From JAQVEM01 sp964603595 (GTDB lineage Bacteria > Actinomycetota > Humimicrobiia > Humimicrobiales > Humimicrobiaceae): a stretch of DNA of 64,000 bases. Below are positions 35,110-45,214 of the stretch, piece after piece. The stretch is from assembly GCA_964603595.1 (NCBI GenBank), contig CAZRVN010000001.1:124001-188000 (forward strand), in the 5' to 3' direction. A program made the translations under genes and the position numbers. The notes beneath the pieces are model-generated. The model had not been told where the DNA came from. It saw only the letters and a list, made by a program, of their open reading frames with translations, and made no database searches. Positions within the stretch are counted from its first letter, which is position 1. Each line of letters opens with the position of its first letter.

Positions 35110-37425
35110 ATGAAAAAATTCACTAAAAAATTAGAATTAACTGCACCGGCAGGCGGAATGGAACAGTTAACAGCAGCGGTAAATGCTGGTGCAGATTCTG
35201 TTTATCTAGGATATAAAAAATTCGGAGCGAGAGCTTATGCGGATAATTTTGACTTGAACCAGCTAAAAAGAGCAGTAAAGTATGCCCACACTCACGGTGT
35301 AAAAATATACCTTACAATTAATACCCTTATAAAAAACAATGAAATAAGGGAATTATTGGAGTTCTTGAAGGAATATACAAATATTTGTACTGATGGGTTT
35401 ATAATACAGGATTTTTGTATATATAAAATAATAAAGGACCTTTTTGATGATATACCAATACATGCAAGTACCCAGCTTAATCTTCATAATATTTATTCAT
35501 TAAGGTTTATAAACCGCCTTGGAGTTAAAAGAGTTATCCCTGCAAGAGAGATGACACTGGATGAGATAGAAGAGATGTGTAAAGGGGATTTAGCAAAAAT
35601 TGAAATTTTTGTTCATGGTTCCCAGTGTTATTCTTATTCAGGAAGCTGTTATTTTAGTTCATTTATAGGGGGTAGAAGTGGAAACAGGGGAAGATGTACC
35701 CAGCCCTGCAGAATGAAATACAGGATGGTAGAGGAGATAAATGGGGGAAAAAAATATATAACTGGTAAGGGATATATCTTAAGCAAGAGTGATTTATGCC
35801 TGCTGGAATTTTTACCTGAGATATCAGCAGCAGGAGTAGATGCTATAAAAATAGAAGGAAGAATGAAATCTAAAGAATATGTAGGTATTGTCACAAAGAT
35901 TTATCGCAAATATATTGACCTGTACTATAACAATCCTGGAGGCTACAGAATTGACGAATATGACATTTATAAACTTACCCAGATATTCTCAAGAGAGCTG
36001 GGGGCTGGTTATATAAAAAATAAATACCCGAGGGAAATTATTTCTATAGAAAAGTCCGGAAGTATCGGTAATTTTATGGGTAGAGTTTATAAGGTAGATT
36101 ATAAGGATATAAACAGAAGAAAAATAAAAAATATTTACATAAGCAGTAAATGGGAAATAAACAAGGGTGATATTATTGAAATATGGACTAAAAAAGGGAA
36201 TTGCAGGATAAATATTAGAGATTTAGAAGAACTTGAAAAGAAGAATAAAAAGTACAAATACAGGATAAAAGTTGATAGAGACAATAATATACTAAAAAAA
36301 GACAGGGTATTCAAATATTTTGATAAAAAGATTGATGATGAAGCTGCTGATTTATTTAGATATGATATAAAAAAAGATACGGGAAAAGAAACAAAAACTA
36401 AAAGAAATTTTAATAGAATAAATGAAAATATTATAGAGGGATACTTGAGCAAGTTTTTAATTGGAGATAAAGAAAAAATTCCAGATAAATATGGAAAAAA
36501 ATTAATAATTAAATCACGTGTTTACAGCCAGGATTTTCTGGAATTTTCCATAGAAAATGGGGCAAAAAACATAATATATTCTAATATTGAGGGATTAAAA
36601 TATAAAAATAGATTAAAAAGTAATGTTATAAATTCGATAAAAAAATATAATAAAGAAAAGGGCGTAACAATCTGTGTAGATACACCGCAGATTGTCTTTG
36701 ATGATAATTTTAAATCAATTAAAAACATCATAATAGATTTAATTGATGAAGGAATTAAAAGTTTCAGGGTATCCAATCCTGGTGTACTTGATTTCATGAT
36801 GGAATTAAACAGGAAGAAGAAGGATATTGGTATTTACCTGAGCTCAGGTTTTAATCTATTTAATACAATAGCTATAAATTTTTTTAATGAATTGATAAAT
36901 GAAGAATTAGTCTTGAAAGGAGTCGAACTTTCTCCGGAACTTAATTTAAAAGAAATTTACGGAATAGTAACGAATATACTGACAGATAACCCTGATTTAT
37001 ACAGTAAGAAAATTGAATTTTCAATTTTTGGCCATGGTTTTATTAAAATTATGAGTTCAAGATATAAACTTGAATTTATAGCAGACAGGAAAGAAAAAGG
37101 TAAATTCTATATGGAAGATATAAAAGGCTACAGGTTCCCTGTTGCATCGGATTATAATGGAAATATGATAATTTCTAATTCTAAAAATATATGCACTTTA
37201 TTTGACCTGGATAAAATAAAGGAAAGTAAAGTAGAAAGCCTGATTGTAGACAGCATGTTCTATAGCAGGAGAGATTTTGCTAAGATACTGAAGAGTTACA
37301 GGGAAGCGTTAAACATACTTTTCAATAAGGGAATTAAGGAATACAGAAACTTCACCTCATATCTCGAAAACGATAAACTTTTTTCAAATTATTCAAAAGG
37401 GCATCTTTTTCGTGGAGTAGAGTAG
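35110..37425 (+). CDS. Peptidase U32-family protein (RlhA/TrhP-like), collagenase-like
   Basis: A 771-residue protein. The N-terminal half is the U32 barrel: LTAPAGGMEQLTAAVNAGAD, YLGYKKFGARAYADNF, the catalytic-region tract EIFVHGSQCYSYSGSCYFSS and the Cys cluster GNRGRCTQPCRMKYR, then DAIKIEGRMKSKEYVG. A lysine-rich middle (about 330-450) and a C-terminal domain follow, the layout of long U32 proteins. Characterised relatives hydroxylate 23S rRNA cytidine (RlhA) or tRNA uridine (TrhP) and need iron-sulfur cluster assembly; the Cys residues here fit. Proteolysis is unlikely. The exact RNA target is unknown. Confidence 0.85.
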   Translation: MKKFTKKLELTAPAGGMEQLTAAVNAGADSVYLGYKKFGARAYADNFDLNQLKRAVKYAHTHGVKIYLTINTLIKNNEIRELLEFLKEYTNICTDGFIIQDFCIYKIIKDLFDDIPIHASTQLNLHNIYSLRFINRLGVKRVIPAREMTLDEIEEMCKGDLAKIEIFVHGSQCYSYSGSCYFSSFIGGRSGNRGRCTQPCRMKYRMVEEINGGKKYITGKGYILSKSDLCLLEFLPEISAAGVDAIKIEGRMKSKEYVGIVTKIYRKYIDLYYNNPGGYRIDEYDIYKLTQIFSRELGAGYIKNKYPREIISIEKSGSIGNFMGRVYKVDYKDINRRKIKNIYISSKWEINKGDIIEIWTKKGNCRINIRDLEELEKKNKKYKYRIKVDRDNNILKKDRVFKYFDKKIDDEAADLFRYDIKKDTGKETKTKRNFNRINENIIEGYLSKFLIGDKEKIPDKYGKKLIIKSRVYSQDFLEFSIENGAKNIIYSNIEGLKYKNRLKSNVINSIKKYNKEKGVTICVDTPQIVFDDNFKSIKNIIIDLIDEGIKSFRVSNPGVLDFMMELNRKKKDIGIYLSSGFNLFNTIAINFFNELINEELVLKGVELSPELNLKEIYGIVTNILTDNPDLYSKKIEFSIFGHGFIKIMSSRYKLEFIADRKEKGKFYMEDIKGYRFPVASDYNGNMIISNSKNICTLFDLDKIKESKVESLIVDSMFYSRRDFAKILKSYREALNILFNKGIKEYRNFTSYLENDKLFSNYSKGHLFRGVE

Positions 37426-37445
37426 AAGAAACTTTAAAAATGTTA

Positions 37446-40259
37446 CTATTCTACTTCTATGGTAACAGTAGAACCAAAATCCAGATACTCGCCGCCTGAT
37501 GGAATTTGATTTACAACATTTCCTTCATCTAATGAATCAGTGGATATTTCAACAACAAATCCCAATTCTTCAAGCTCTGTTATAGCATCTGATTTTTCCA
37601 TATCTATAACATCGGGAACTTCTACGCCTAGGCTGACTTTAATTATTACTTCCAAAATTTTTTCGTAAGAAATCCCGCTAACCGGTGTATGGGAAAAGAC
37701 TTTATCTATTTCTTCTTCGCTTTCCTCATATAATACATTAATATTTTCAAAACCGGCTTCATTTAATGCTGTAAGAGATTCTTCTTCAGTAAAACCTATT
37801 ACATCTGGTATTTCTGCCTGAGGGTTTTCTCCTTTACTTACATATAAAGTAACTGCTGTTGATTTATAAACCATTGAATCAGGAACGGGATTCTGGCTGG
37901 TTACATTATCAATAGATTGAGTATCGCTATATTCATAAATAATTTTGCTTGCCACGAGCCCCATATTTTCAAGAAGCTCTGCTGCATCATCTACATTCAT
38001 TCCTGTGAGGTCAGGCATATTAAAGGTTTTTTTACCTTTGCTTACATACAGGGTTATACTTAATTTTTCACCTTCAAGTGATTCCAGTATAGAGCCGGCT
38101 TCAGGATTTTGTTTAAAGATAATGCCATGATTATAAACATCATCAAAATCATGAATTTCTTCAACAACAAAGTTTAAATCTTCAAATAAAGTCCTTGCTT
38201 CTTCACCAGACATTCCTACAACATCAGGAACTTCAACTTTGTTGTGTATATCACAAATTTCTTTGGGCTGCTCACCCTCAACAAATATCTTCCATTTAAT
38301 GATTTCTTCCGGACACCATAATGTGGGAAGGAGATTGGAATCAGTGCAAATTTGAACATCAATAAGTTCTTTATCCGGTTTTTCAAAATCAGAAACAGGT
38401 AAATTCTCAAGAGCAGAGGACATAAATTCTCTCCATATATCTGCAGGAAAAGATCCACCGACGACAACTCTGCCATTTATAGGTTCCATGGGCTTGTTTG
38501 AATCAGAATAACCCATCCATACTACAGTAACCAGTTCAGGAGTATAACCGGCAAACCAGGCATCTTTTAAATCACTTGTTGTTCCTGTTTTACCTGCTGC
38601 AGGCCTTCCTATATCAGCACCTTTACCGGTTCCGCTTTTTATAACTTTTTCTAATATACTGGTAACGTAGTATGCTTCTTCATTCTCCAGGACTCTCTTA
38701 TTTCCATCGTTTTTATCAGGGTCATATTCATACAGTACATTGCCCTGCGGGTCTTCTATTTTTAAAATACATGCTGGCTGTCGGTAAACACCATCTGAAG
38801 CAAGTGTTGAGAAGATTTTACTTACGTCAAGAGGGGTTATGCCGGTTTCAAGTCCGCCAAGGACAATTGCCGGATTACTTCCAATATCATATATTTCCAT
38901 TTCGTTACATAAATTTTCTACATTTTCAGCTCCAACATCCATTACAAACTGGCTGTATACGACATTTACAGAGTGTATGGTTGCATCCTCTACTGACATT
39001 TCATCAACACCAAACTTCTGATTACCATAGTTATCAACTTCCCAGTCAGGACCTTCTTCCATTTCTATAGTAATTGGTCCATTGGGGTTGTAAGTATTTT
39101 TTGACGATATACGCTGCCTTATTGATTCTATTAAAACAGGGACCTTAAATACGGAACCGGGAAGTCTTTTTCCCTGTATGGCTATATTAAATTTAGAGCT
39201 ATTGTAATCTTTTCCTCCAATAAGGGCATAAATATATCCGTTATCAGGGTCAGTGCATATAAGAGAATAGGACGGCCCTATTTCTTCAGGAAAAACTTTC
39301 TTGATTGCTTTCTCTGCCTTTTCCTGCAGGTCAATGTCAAGGGTTGTATATATACGCAGTCCTCCCTTAAAAACATCATAATCCGTGAATTTTTGTTCAT
39401 ATAAACTGCGCTTTACATAATCAATAAAATATGGAGCAATTCTTGAATCTGTTTGCGCCATTGTGGAATCAGAACTTTCATTTACTTCAACCGGCTCGGA
39501 AAGAGCATCAATATATTCATAAGAGTCAATTAGTTCCTGCTCATACATGAGCTGCAGTACCAGATTTCTTCTTGATTCTGCCTGTTCGATGTCGTTAAAT
39601 GGTGAATATATTTCAGGTGCTCTTAAAAGACCTGCTAGTAATGCAGCCTGAGGCAGTGTTAAATCGCTGGCGTTTATACCAAAATAAATTTCAGATGCTT
39701 TTTCTATACCATATGCTCCCGAACCAAAGTTTACAGTATTAAGGTACATCTCAAGAATTTTATTCTTTGTATAATGTCTTTCTATCTGTATTGCAATTAA
39801 TGCTTCATTTATTTTTCTACGGAAAGTCTTTTCAGGGGTAAAATATATATTCTTAACATATTGCTGGGTTATGGTACTTGCTCCCTGCTCAAGCTCACCT
39901 GCTTTTACATCTGCTATGAAAGCTCCTATAATTCTTATATAATCCACTCCCTGGTGTTCAAAAAATCTCTTGTCTTCAATTGCTACAGTAGCATCTAATA
40001 TGTATGGAGACATATTTTTAAAAGAAATAATTTCCCTGTTTTCTTCAGCATGGAACTCTGTTAGAAGACTACCGTCAATAGCGTAAACTTTGGATGTCTG
40101 GGCAACCGGTGAGGGAGTTAGCTCTTCAAGGGTGGGTAGAGTATTAATATAATAAAATGTTATAAAAATTCCGATTACTAAAATAAATGATATAAAAAAT
40201 ACTAGGGCTATTAAAAAAAATTTCAGGCAACCGCTTAATTTTTTACGCTTATAATTCAT
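37446..40259 (-). CDS. Class A penicillin-binding protein with four PASTA repeats
   Basis: A 937-residue bifunctional peptidoglycan synthase. A short cytoplasmic tail and one membrane helix (about 12-36) anchor it. The GT51 transglycosylase domain (about 55-240) has EDKRFFEHQGVDY, GASTITQQYVKN and RKINEALIAIQIE. The transpeptidase domain (about 310-610) has the active-site SVFK in RLPGSVFKVPVL, the SVN motif, and KTG in AAGKTGTTSDLKDAWFAGYT. Four PASTA repeats fill about 675-937, each opening like EVPDVVGMSGEEA, NMPDLTGMNVDDA, EIPDVIGFTEEES and EVPDVIDMEKSDA. PASTA repeats bind muropeptides or act as spacers; four on a class A PBP supports a Gram-positive-type wall. It is divergent from tyrS. 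Confidence 0.96.
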   Translation of the reverse strand: MNYKRKKLSGCLKFFLIALVFFISFILVIGIFITFYYINTLPTLEELTPSPVAQTSKVYAIDGSLLTEFHAEENREIISFKNMSPYILDATVAIEDKRFFEHQGVDYIRIIGAFIADVKAGELEQGASTITQQYVKNIYFTPEKTFRRKINEALIAIQIERHYTKNKILEMYLNTVNFGSGAYGIEKASEIYFGINASDLTLPQAALLAGLLRAPEIYSPFNDIEQAESRRNLVLQLMYEQELIDSYEYIDALSEPVEVNESSDSTMAQTDSRIAPYFIDYVKRSLYEQKFTDYDVFKGGLRIYTTLDIDLQEKAEKAIKKVFPEEIGPSYSLICTDPDNGYIYALIGGKDYNSSKFNIAIQGKRLPGSVFKVPVLIESIRQRISSKNTYNPNGPITIEMEEGPDWEVDNYGNQKFGVDEMSVEDATIHSVNVVYSQFVMDVGAENVENLCNEMEIYDIGSNPAIVLGGLETGITPLDVSKIFSTLASDGVYRQPACILKIEDPQGNVLYEYDPDKNDGNKRVLENEEAYYVTSILEKVIKSGTGKGADIGRPAAGKTGTTSDLKDAWFAGYTPELVTVVWMGYSDSNKPMEPINGRVVVGGSFPADIWREFMSSALENLPVSDFEKPDKELIDVQICTDSNLLPTLWCPEEIIKWKIFVEGEQPKEICDIHNKVEVPDVVGMSGEEARTLFEDLNFVVEEIHDFDDVYNHGIIFKQNPEAGSILESLEGEKLSITLYVSKGKKTFNMPDLTGMNVDDAAELLENMGLVASKIIYEYSDTQSIDNVTSQNPVPDSMVYKSTAVTLYVSKGENPQAEIPDVIGFTEEESLTALNEAGFENINVLYEESEEEIDKVFSHTPVSGISYEKILEVIIKVSLGVEVPDVIDMEKSDAITELEELGFVVEISTDSLDEGNVVNQIPSGGEYLDFGSTVTIEVE

Positions 40260-40519
40260 AAAAAAGTTTCCTATTAATAAATAAAGTAAAATTCAAATTT
40301 CCAGATCTAAAATCTATAACATATTAGGAAATTCTATATAAAATTTTATCAAATAACAATATAACTTGTAACTATAAAATAATGAAAATACATTTATTTT
40401 ATTTTTTTCTAATTAAGAATTTGGATGGTGTAGAGTTCCTTTAAATAGACATAAATACAAATATTATGTTAATATTTAATCTAATTTTTTAATTATAAAT
40501 TTTCTCTGGAAAGAATAGT

Positions 40520-41755
40520 ATGGAAAAGGATCTAAAAAGGCAGCTTGATATAATAACCTCGGGAACTGAAGACATTTTAGTAAAGGAAGAACTAAAACTG
40601 TTATTAGAGAAATCAATAGATGATAATAAGCCATTAAAAGTAAAACTGGGACTGGACCCTACTGCCCCCGATATCCATCTTGGACATACTGTAGTTTTAC
40701 ATAAATTACGACAGTTTCAGGATATGGGACATAAAGCTATTCTGATTATAGGGGATTATACGGCAAGAATAGGGGACCCTTCAGGAAGGTCTGCATTAAG
40801 GCCCAGATTATCTGAATCCGAAATTGAAAAAAATGCAAAAACATATACAGAACAGGCCTTTAAAATCCTTATTCCGGAGAAAACAGAAATAGTTAAAAAT
40901 TCTGAATGGCTTTCTAATTTACTTTTTGGTGATATATTAAATTTAACTTCAAGATTTACAGTTGCAAGAATGCTTGAAAGAGAAGATTTTAAGAAAAGAT
41001 ATAAAAATAATACACCTATAGCTATTATGGAATTTCTTTATCCAATAATGCAGGCATATGACTCTGTTTCTATTAAAGCTGATGTAGAACTGGGTGGAAC
41101 CGACCAGAGATTTAATTTATTAATGGGGAGAGAACTGCAGAAAGAGTTAAACCAGAAACCTCAGGTTGCAATTACCATGCCTATTCTAGTAGGAACCGAC
41201 GGAATTGAAAAAATGAGTAAAAGTCTGGGTAATTATATTGGAATATATGAACCGGCTAATGAGATTTTTGGAAAGATTATGTCAATACCTGATGATATAA
41301 TGATTGACTACTTTAAGCTGCTAAGCGAGCTTGAACCTACTGAAATAAAAGAAATTGAAGATAATATAAAAAAAGATAGTTTAAACCCTTCACTGGCAAA
41401 GAGAAAACTTGCTAAAATAATAATAGGAAATTTATACTCTGAAAAAGAAGCTCTGAAATCTGAGGAAAATTTTGATTTGATTTTCAAGAAGAAGAAAATT
41501 CCTGAAAAAATTGAAAATTTTGTAATATACAAAAAAAATATAGAAGGCAGTAAAATAAGTATTGTAAAAATACTGAATGATTCCGGTCTTGCAGCTTCAA
41601 ATAGCGATGCAAGGAGATTGATAGTACAAGGCGGTATAAAGATTAATAAAAAAATAATAAATGACCCGGGTGTTGATTTAGATTTAGATAACCTGGATAA
41701 TAAGGTAATACAAAAGGGAAAAAGACATTTTAGAAAAATAGTGATAATAAAATAA
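40520..41755 (+). CDS. tyrS: Tyrosine--tRNA ligase
   Basis: A 411-residue class I synthetase. The HIGH motif is HLGH (residues 53-56), in GLDPTAPDIHLGHTVVL, the tyrosine pocket includes YPIMQAYDSVSI and VELGGTDQRFNLLMG, and KMSKS is at 231-235. A C-terminal S4 RNA-binding domain (about 345-411, SDARRLIVQGGIKINKK) is present. The pattern is the TyrZ type. No T-box leader was found in the 260-bp upstream region shared with the PBP gene. Confidence 0.96.
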   Translation: MEKDLKRQLDIITSGTEDILVKEELKLLLEKSIDDNKPLKVKLGLDPTAPDIHLGHTVVLHKLRQFQDMGHKAILIIGDYTARIGDPSGRSALRPRLSESEIEKNAKTYTEQAFKILIPEKTEIVKNSEWLSNLLFGDILNLTSRFTVARMLEREDFKKRYKNNTPIAIMEFLYPIMQAYDSVSIKADVELGGTDQRFNLLMGRELQKELNQKPQVAITMPILVGTDGIEKMSKSLGNYIGIYEPANEIFGKIMSIPDDIMIDYFKLLSELEPTEIKEIEDNIKKDSLNPSLAKRKLAKIIIGNLYSEKEALKSEENFDLIFKKKKIPEKIENFVIYKKNIEGSKISIVKILNDSGLAASNSDARRLIVQGGIKINKKIINDPGVDLDLDNLDNKVIQKGKRHFRKIVIIK

Positions 41756-41757
41756 TC

Positions 41758-42108
41758 ATGCATGAATACTCCATAACATGTTCTATTGTAGAGATTTTAA
41801 AAGACATAATAAAAGAACATGATATAAAAAAAGTAAAAAATATAAATTTTAAAGTAAGTCCTTTTGCTTATATAGAACCGCAATCAGTGGAATTTTATTA
41901 TAGTTTCCTTACGAAAAATAATTATGCTTTAAAAAAGGCAAGTCTCAATTTTTCAAGAAATGATATAACCATGAAATGCATGTCCTGCGGGAAAGCATTC
42001 GAAACAAAAGATTTTAATTCAAGATGTATTTATTGTTCGAGTGATGATGCAAGGGTAATCAAAAATGATAATGAGGATGAAATAAAAATTGTTTCCATTG
42101 AAACTTGA
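41758..42108 (+). CDS. hypA: Hydrogenase nickel-incorporation protein HypA
   Basis: A 116-residue metallochaperone that helps load nickel into [NiFe]-hydrogenase. The nickel site is the N-terminal MHEYS (His2) and the zinc site the two pairs CMSCG and CIYC. It begins 2 bp after tyrS, so it is expressed with it. No other hyp gene or hydrogenase is in the window, so its partners must be elsewhere. Confidence 0.88.
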   Translation: MHEYSITCSIVEILKDIIKEHDIKKVKNINFKVSPFAYIEPQSVEFYYSFLTKNNYALKKASLNFSRNDITMKCMSCGKAFETKDFNSRCIYCSSDDARVIKNDNEDEIKIVSIET

Positions 42109-42198
42109 TTAGCTATATATGATAATTAATAATATTCATAACAAGCTTATTCTTTATGCTTAATAAATATCCTTGTATTATTAATACTGGCTTAAGAT

Positions 42199-42720
42199 CT
42201 ATTTTTTATTTTTTACTTCCTCGAATATTTCAACGGTCCATTTAGCTCCATATCCGCATACTGATGTACATCCCCAATCATGTCCTCCTGCTTTTTCAAA
42301 TTTTTCTAGTTCCTGCTGGTCTACTATATAAAAGGGCCTGCCATATATTTTTCTTTGTATCTGATGGCATATGATGCTTCCATATTTATCCATGAATCTT
42401 TTATGTAATTTTCTAATCAATGGATTCAATATCCTATTTTTTTTAGAACCCCTGGGATCATTGGGGTCTTTTCCTATATCACAAATATTTCTTCCGAGCT
42501 TGAGTCCAAGAAAAAATATTCCTGCGAGATAGGCCCCGCAAATACCGTCTCCTTCCATAGCTCCCCCTGCAGCAAAACCACTCAATCCTTTAAAGAAATC
42601 ATTATTATTTATGTTGTAAACATCAAGTAGTGCCTTGATTGTACATTGACCACAAACATGCAATTCGTTTTCATATTTATAAGCAAAATCATATGCTTTT
42701 TGCGCTTTAGTCTTTTTCAT
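42199..42720 (-). CDS. C_GCAxxG_C_C-like putative redox protein
   Basis: A 173-residue Cys-rich protein. The spacing of HVCGQCTIKALLD, GDGICGAYLAG, IICHQI and WGCTSVCGYGA resembles the C_GCAxxG_C_C family, small proteins thought to bind a metal or carry redox-active cysteines. There is a Gly-rich loop GFAAGGAMEGDG. It sits 13 bp after the MtlD-like gene with a strong ribosome site (AAGGAGG), so it probably belongs to the SorC-mtlD unit. Function unknown. Confidence 0.7.
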   Translation of the reverse strand: MKKTKAQKAYDFAYKYENELHVCGQCTIKALLDVYNINNNDFFKGLSGFAAGGAMEGDGICGAYLAGIFFLGLKLGRNICDIGKDPNDPRGSKKNRILNPLIRKLHKRFMDKYGSIICHQIQRKIYGRPFYIVDQQELEKFEKAGGHDWGCTSVCGYGAKWTVEIFEEVKNKK

Positions 42721-42733
42721 TGTAAGCCTCCTT

Positions 42734-43954
42734 CTATTGTTTTTTTTTAATATTGCTTTTATTATTACTTTTTTTTCTTATATATTTATACTTATGAAAA
42801 TATTCAATTATTTTTTGTCCAATCTCGGTAGATGGATTAATACCTGAAATTTTATGTATAGCTTTTTCTATTCCTTCCTTGTCAATTAATTGCTTGAGTT
42901 TAACTGCACTAGTATCCCCGGAATAATCAAAATTATAAGCAGAGGCACAGATTTTAATAATATTTTCAGGAAATACCCCATTATCTAAACAGAGATTTAA
43001 ACTGCCTATTATTCTATCAAACTTGCTGAGCTTTCTAATCGGATCGCGACCAATTCTAAATACGGTATCTTTCAACATGGGATTTCCAAAACGGGTCAGT
43101 ACGTCTATTCTTATTTTTTTTTGCTGTTCCAGATTGATATCACCCGGATATTTTTTTGATAGAGCTAAGCTCGTCTCATCAAGAGCTCCATTAAATATCT
43201 TTATAATAAAATTATCTTTAAAAGAATCATGAACGTATTTATATTCTTTTATATATCCCAAATAACCGAGTGCTGCATGTCCAAGATTATATGTAAAAAA
43301 TTTTCTGTCAAACTCAGCTAAATAATTATATACAGGATACATGCCCTCGATAGGTAATTGATTATTTCTTACTGCTTTACCATCATATATCAATTTATGA
43401 TATGCATCAGCAACAACGAAGAGGGGATCTACCTCTTTGAGACTTTTAAATGATTGTGGAACCATTCTTGCTACTATCATTCCTACAAACCCCACATTTT
43501 TATCAGTCCATTTTTTAAGACCCGGACTTAAATTTTTATAAACAAAGTTTTTTAGCTTCCTCGGAGCATCAAAATTATTTTCGCAGAGGTATATATCTAT
43601 TGGATAATGATGTGAAGCTTTCCTTTTAGCTATGCCATTGGAGATAACAGAGGATATCTCCTCCAGGTGAGTTACACCAACTGCTGTACTTATAACATCA
43701 GCATTTTCTATAGATGAAGAAACACTTTTATTATCATCTATTAATATACTCTCAATATTATCAATAATTAAGTCTGATTTATTTTTCTTATAAGCATCAA
43801 GTAATTTAAGTGGATATTGCTTTTCTTTATTAATTAAATCAACAAAATTTTTATTTGATTCTATAAAAATAATGTGATAGTTAATTTCCCAAAAAAGCTG
43901 ACCCATAAAACCTCTGCCTATGTTTCCTGCACCAAATTGTATAGCATTTTTCAA
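42734..43954 (-). CDS. mtlD: Mannitol-1-phosphate 5-dehydrogenase-like polyol-phosphate dehydrogenase
   Basis: A 406-residue polyol-specific long-chain dehydrogenase. The NAD-binding start AIQFGAGNIGRGFMGQLF and DVISTAVGVTHLEE, the substrate region (NKNVGFVGMIVARMVP, RKFFTYNLGHAALGYLGYIKE) and RFGNPMLKDTVFRIGRDPIRKL are typical of MtlD. The product would be a ketose phosphate. The sugar-phosphate preference is inferred; other hexitol or pentitol phosphates are possible. No PTS gene is nearby, so the substrate probably arises from a kinase such as the FGGY enzymes in this block. Confidence 0.85.
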   Translation of the reverse strand: MKNAIQFGAGNIGRGFMGQLFWEINYHIIFIESNKNFVDLINKEKQYPLKLLDAYKKNKSDLIIDNIESILIDDNKSVSSSIENADVISTAVGVTHLEEISSVISNGIAKRKASHHYPIDIYLCENNFDAPRKLKNFVYKNLSPGLKKWTDKNVGFVGMIVARMVPQSFKSLKEVDPLFVVADAYHKLIYDGKAVRNNQLPIEGMYPVYNYLAEFDRKFFTYNLGHAALGYLGYIKEYKYVHDSFKDNFIIKIFNGALDETSLALSKKYPGDINLEQQKKIRIDVLTRFGNPMLKDTVFRIGRDPIRKLSKFDRIIGSLNLCLDNGVFPENIIKICASAYNFDYSGDTSAVKLKQLIDKEGIEKAIHKISGINPSTEIGQKIIEYFHKYKYIRKKSNNKSNIKKKQ

Positions 43955-44113
43955 GGTAACATCATCTCTCTTTTAAAATTTTTATTTTTTGAATGAAATA
44001 AAATTTTTTATATATTCATATATAATAATTAGAGATTAAATTTCTAATAAAAATAATTAAAACTAAAAAATTTTTCCTATTAAGAACTTTAAAAATCCAA
44101 CCAGTGATTAACT

Positions 44114-45073
44114 TTAACGGTTCAGAGACCTTTGGATTGAGTTAATAGTCATGGAATCAGTAATTAAAACATCAACCATGTTTGCTCTAATAGCAGAGAT
44201 TATGGCTTTATGCTTATATTTACCGTTACAAATAAGCACTTTAGTTTTTATTTTTTTAAGCTGATTATGACTTATAGCAATTTTGTTTTTTTCTAAGATT
44301 GGTATATATTTACCGTTTTCATCAAAAAAATTTATCGTTAGTTCACAGCATGCACCGCTTTTAGTTATAGTATCCATCATATTCTGGTTTAAAAGATTGA
44401 ATAATTTTGACTTTGAATTAGCTACTCCTATTCCCATTATAGCGAGGTCTATATTATCCCAGTGTTTTATAATATTATTTATACTGTTCTCTTTCAGCAA
44501 TGAACTTCTTAATTTTGGCTGTTCTACAATAGCAGGACAATTTAAAAAATAGCATTCTCCGTTAAGTAGAGAACCTAATTTGCTGACTATTTTATTTGGA
44601 TGAGAACCTCCGACAAGGAAAGTATTACTGAAACCTCCCATAATCTGGATAATCTTTTTTTTAGGGTTTATTAATAAATTGGATATGCCGAGGTTATTTA
44701 CAGTTTTTTCAATTGATGCACCGAGGTTTATGCCTATAATTTTTGCCTCATTTATCATTTCAGAAACGTAAGGTGCAGCAAATTTTCCAATATTATTCTC
44801 TGTAAAAATTTCTGATTTTGAGGACATAATTAGAACTTTCTTAAGACTTGGAAATAGCGATTTAAATTCTAATTCTTTTCTTAGTAACCTTAGTTCGTAT
44901 TCGTTATAATAAATTGAGATTTTAACAATACCTTTTTTTCTTGCGTAAGAAATGAGCTGGGATACATATGACCTAGAGATACCCATTTTTAAAGCTATTT
45001 TATTCTGGCTTATATTCTTTTCATAATAAAGTATGCTTATTCTTACTGCTAATTCATTTTTATCAAGCTTCAT
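44114..45073 (-). CDS. SorC/DeoR-family sugar-responsive regulator
   Basis: A 319-residue regulator. The N-terminal helix-turn-helix (about 15-60) reads KNISQNKIALKMGISRSYVSQL. The C-terminal sugar-phosphate-binding domain (about 65-315) has LGASIEKTVNNLGI, KKIIQIMGGFSNT, AIMGIGVANSKSKL and KAIISAIRANMVDVLITDS, the SorC pattern. It is divergently placed from the decayed transporter and first in a minus-strand unit with the MtlD-like gene. A palindrome repeated in both sugar promoters of the region (45144-45159 and 50459-50474) is its likely operator. Confidence 0.9.
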   Translation of the reverse strand: MKLDKNELAVRISILYYEKNISQNKIALKMGISRSYVSQLISYARKKGIVKISIYYNEYELRLLRKELEFKSLFPSLKKVLIMSSKSEIFTENNIGKFAAPYVSEMINEAKIIGINLGASIEKTVNNLGISNLLINPKKKIIQIMGGFSNTFLVGGSHPNKIVSKLGSLLNGECYFLNCPAIVEQPKLRSSLLKENSINNIIKHWDNIDLAIMGIGVANSKSKLFNLLNQNMMDTITKSGACCELTINFFDENGKYIPILEKNKIAISHNQLKKIKTKVLICNGKYKHKAIISAIRANMVDVLITDSMTINSIQRSLNR

Positions 45074-45143
45074 TTTAGAATCTCTTATTATATTTACTTG
45101 TATTATAGATTTTTTTCAATTTATATTAGCATTAGATATATAA

Positions 45144-45214
45144 AGTGTCAATATTCACTTCTAGTAACAAAATTAATAAATATAATTAAAAAAGAAAAAA
45201 GTGATCAATATAAT
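45144..45214 (+). promoter_or_regulatory. SorC-type operator and decayed promoter, copy 1
   Basis: AGTGTCAATATTCACT (45144-45159) is a palindrome (AGTG/CACT arms). It is followed 65 bp from its start by TATAAT (45209-45214). The -35 position, 17 bp before, reads TTAAAA (45186-45191). Spacing and flanking sequence, including AGTAACAAAATTAATAAA, match the module at 50459-50529, where the -35 is a perfect TTGACA. It lies 71 bp from the SorC start, so it may also serve autoregulation. Confidence 0.6.

Noticed and set aside
40260..40519. T-box or other riboswitch before tyrS
   Set aside because: The sequence GGATGGTGTAGAG looked suggestive, but no specifier stem, T-box core or terminator could be folded.
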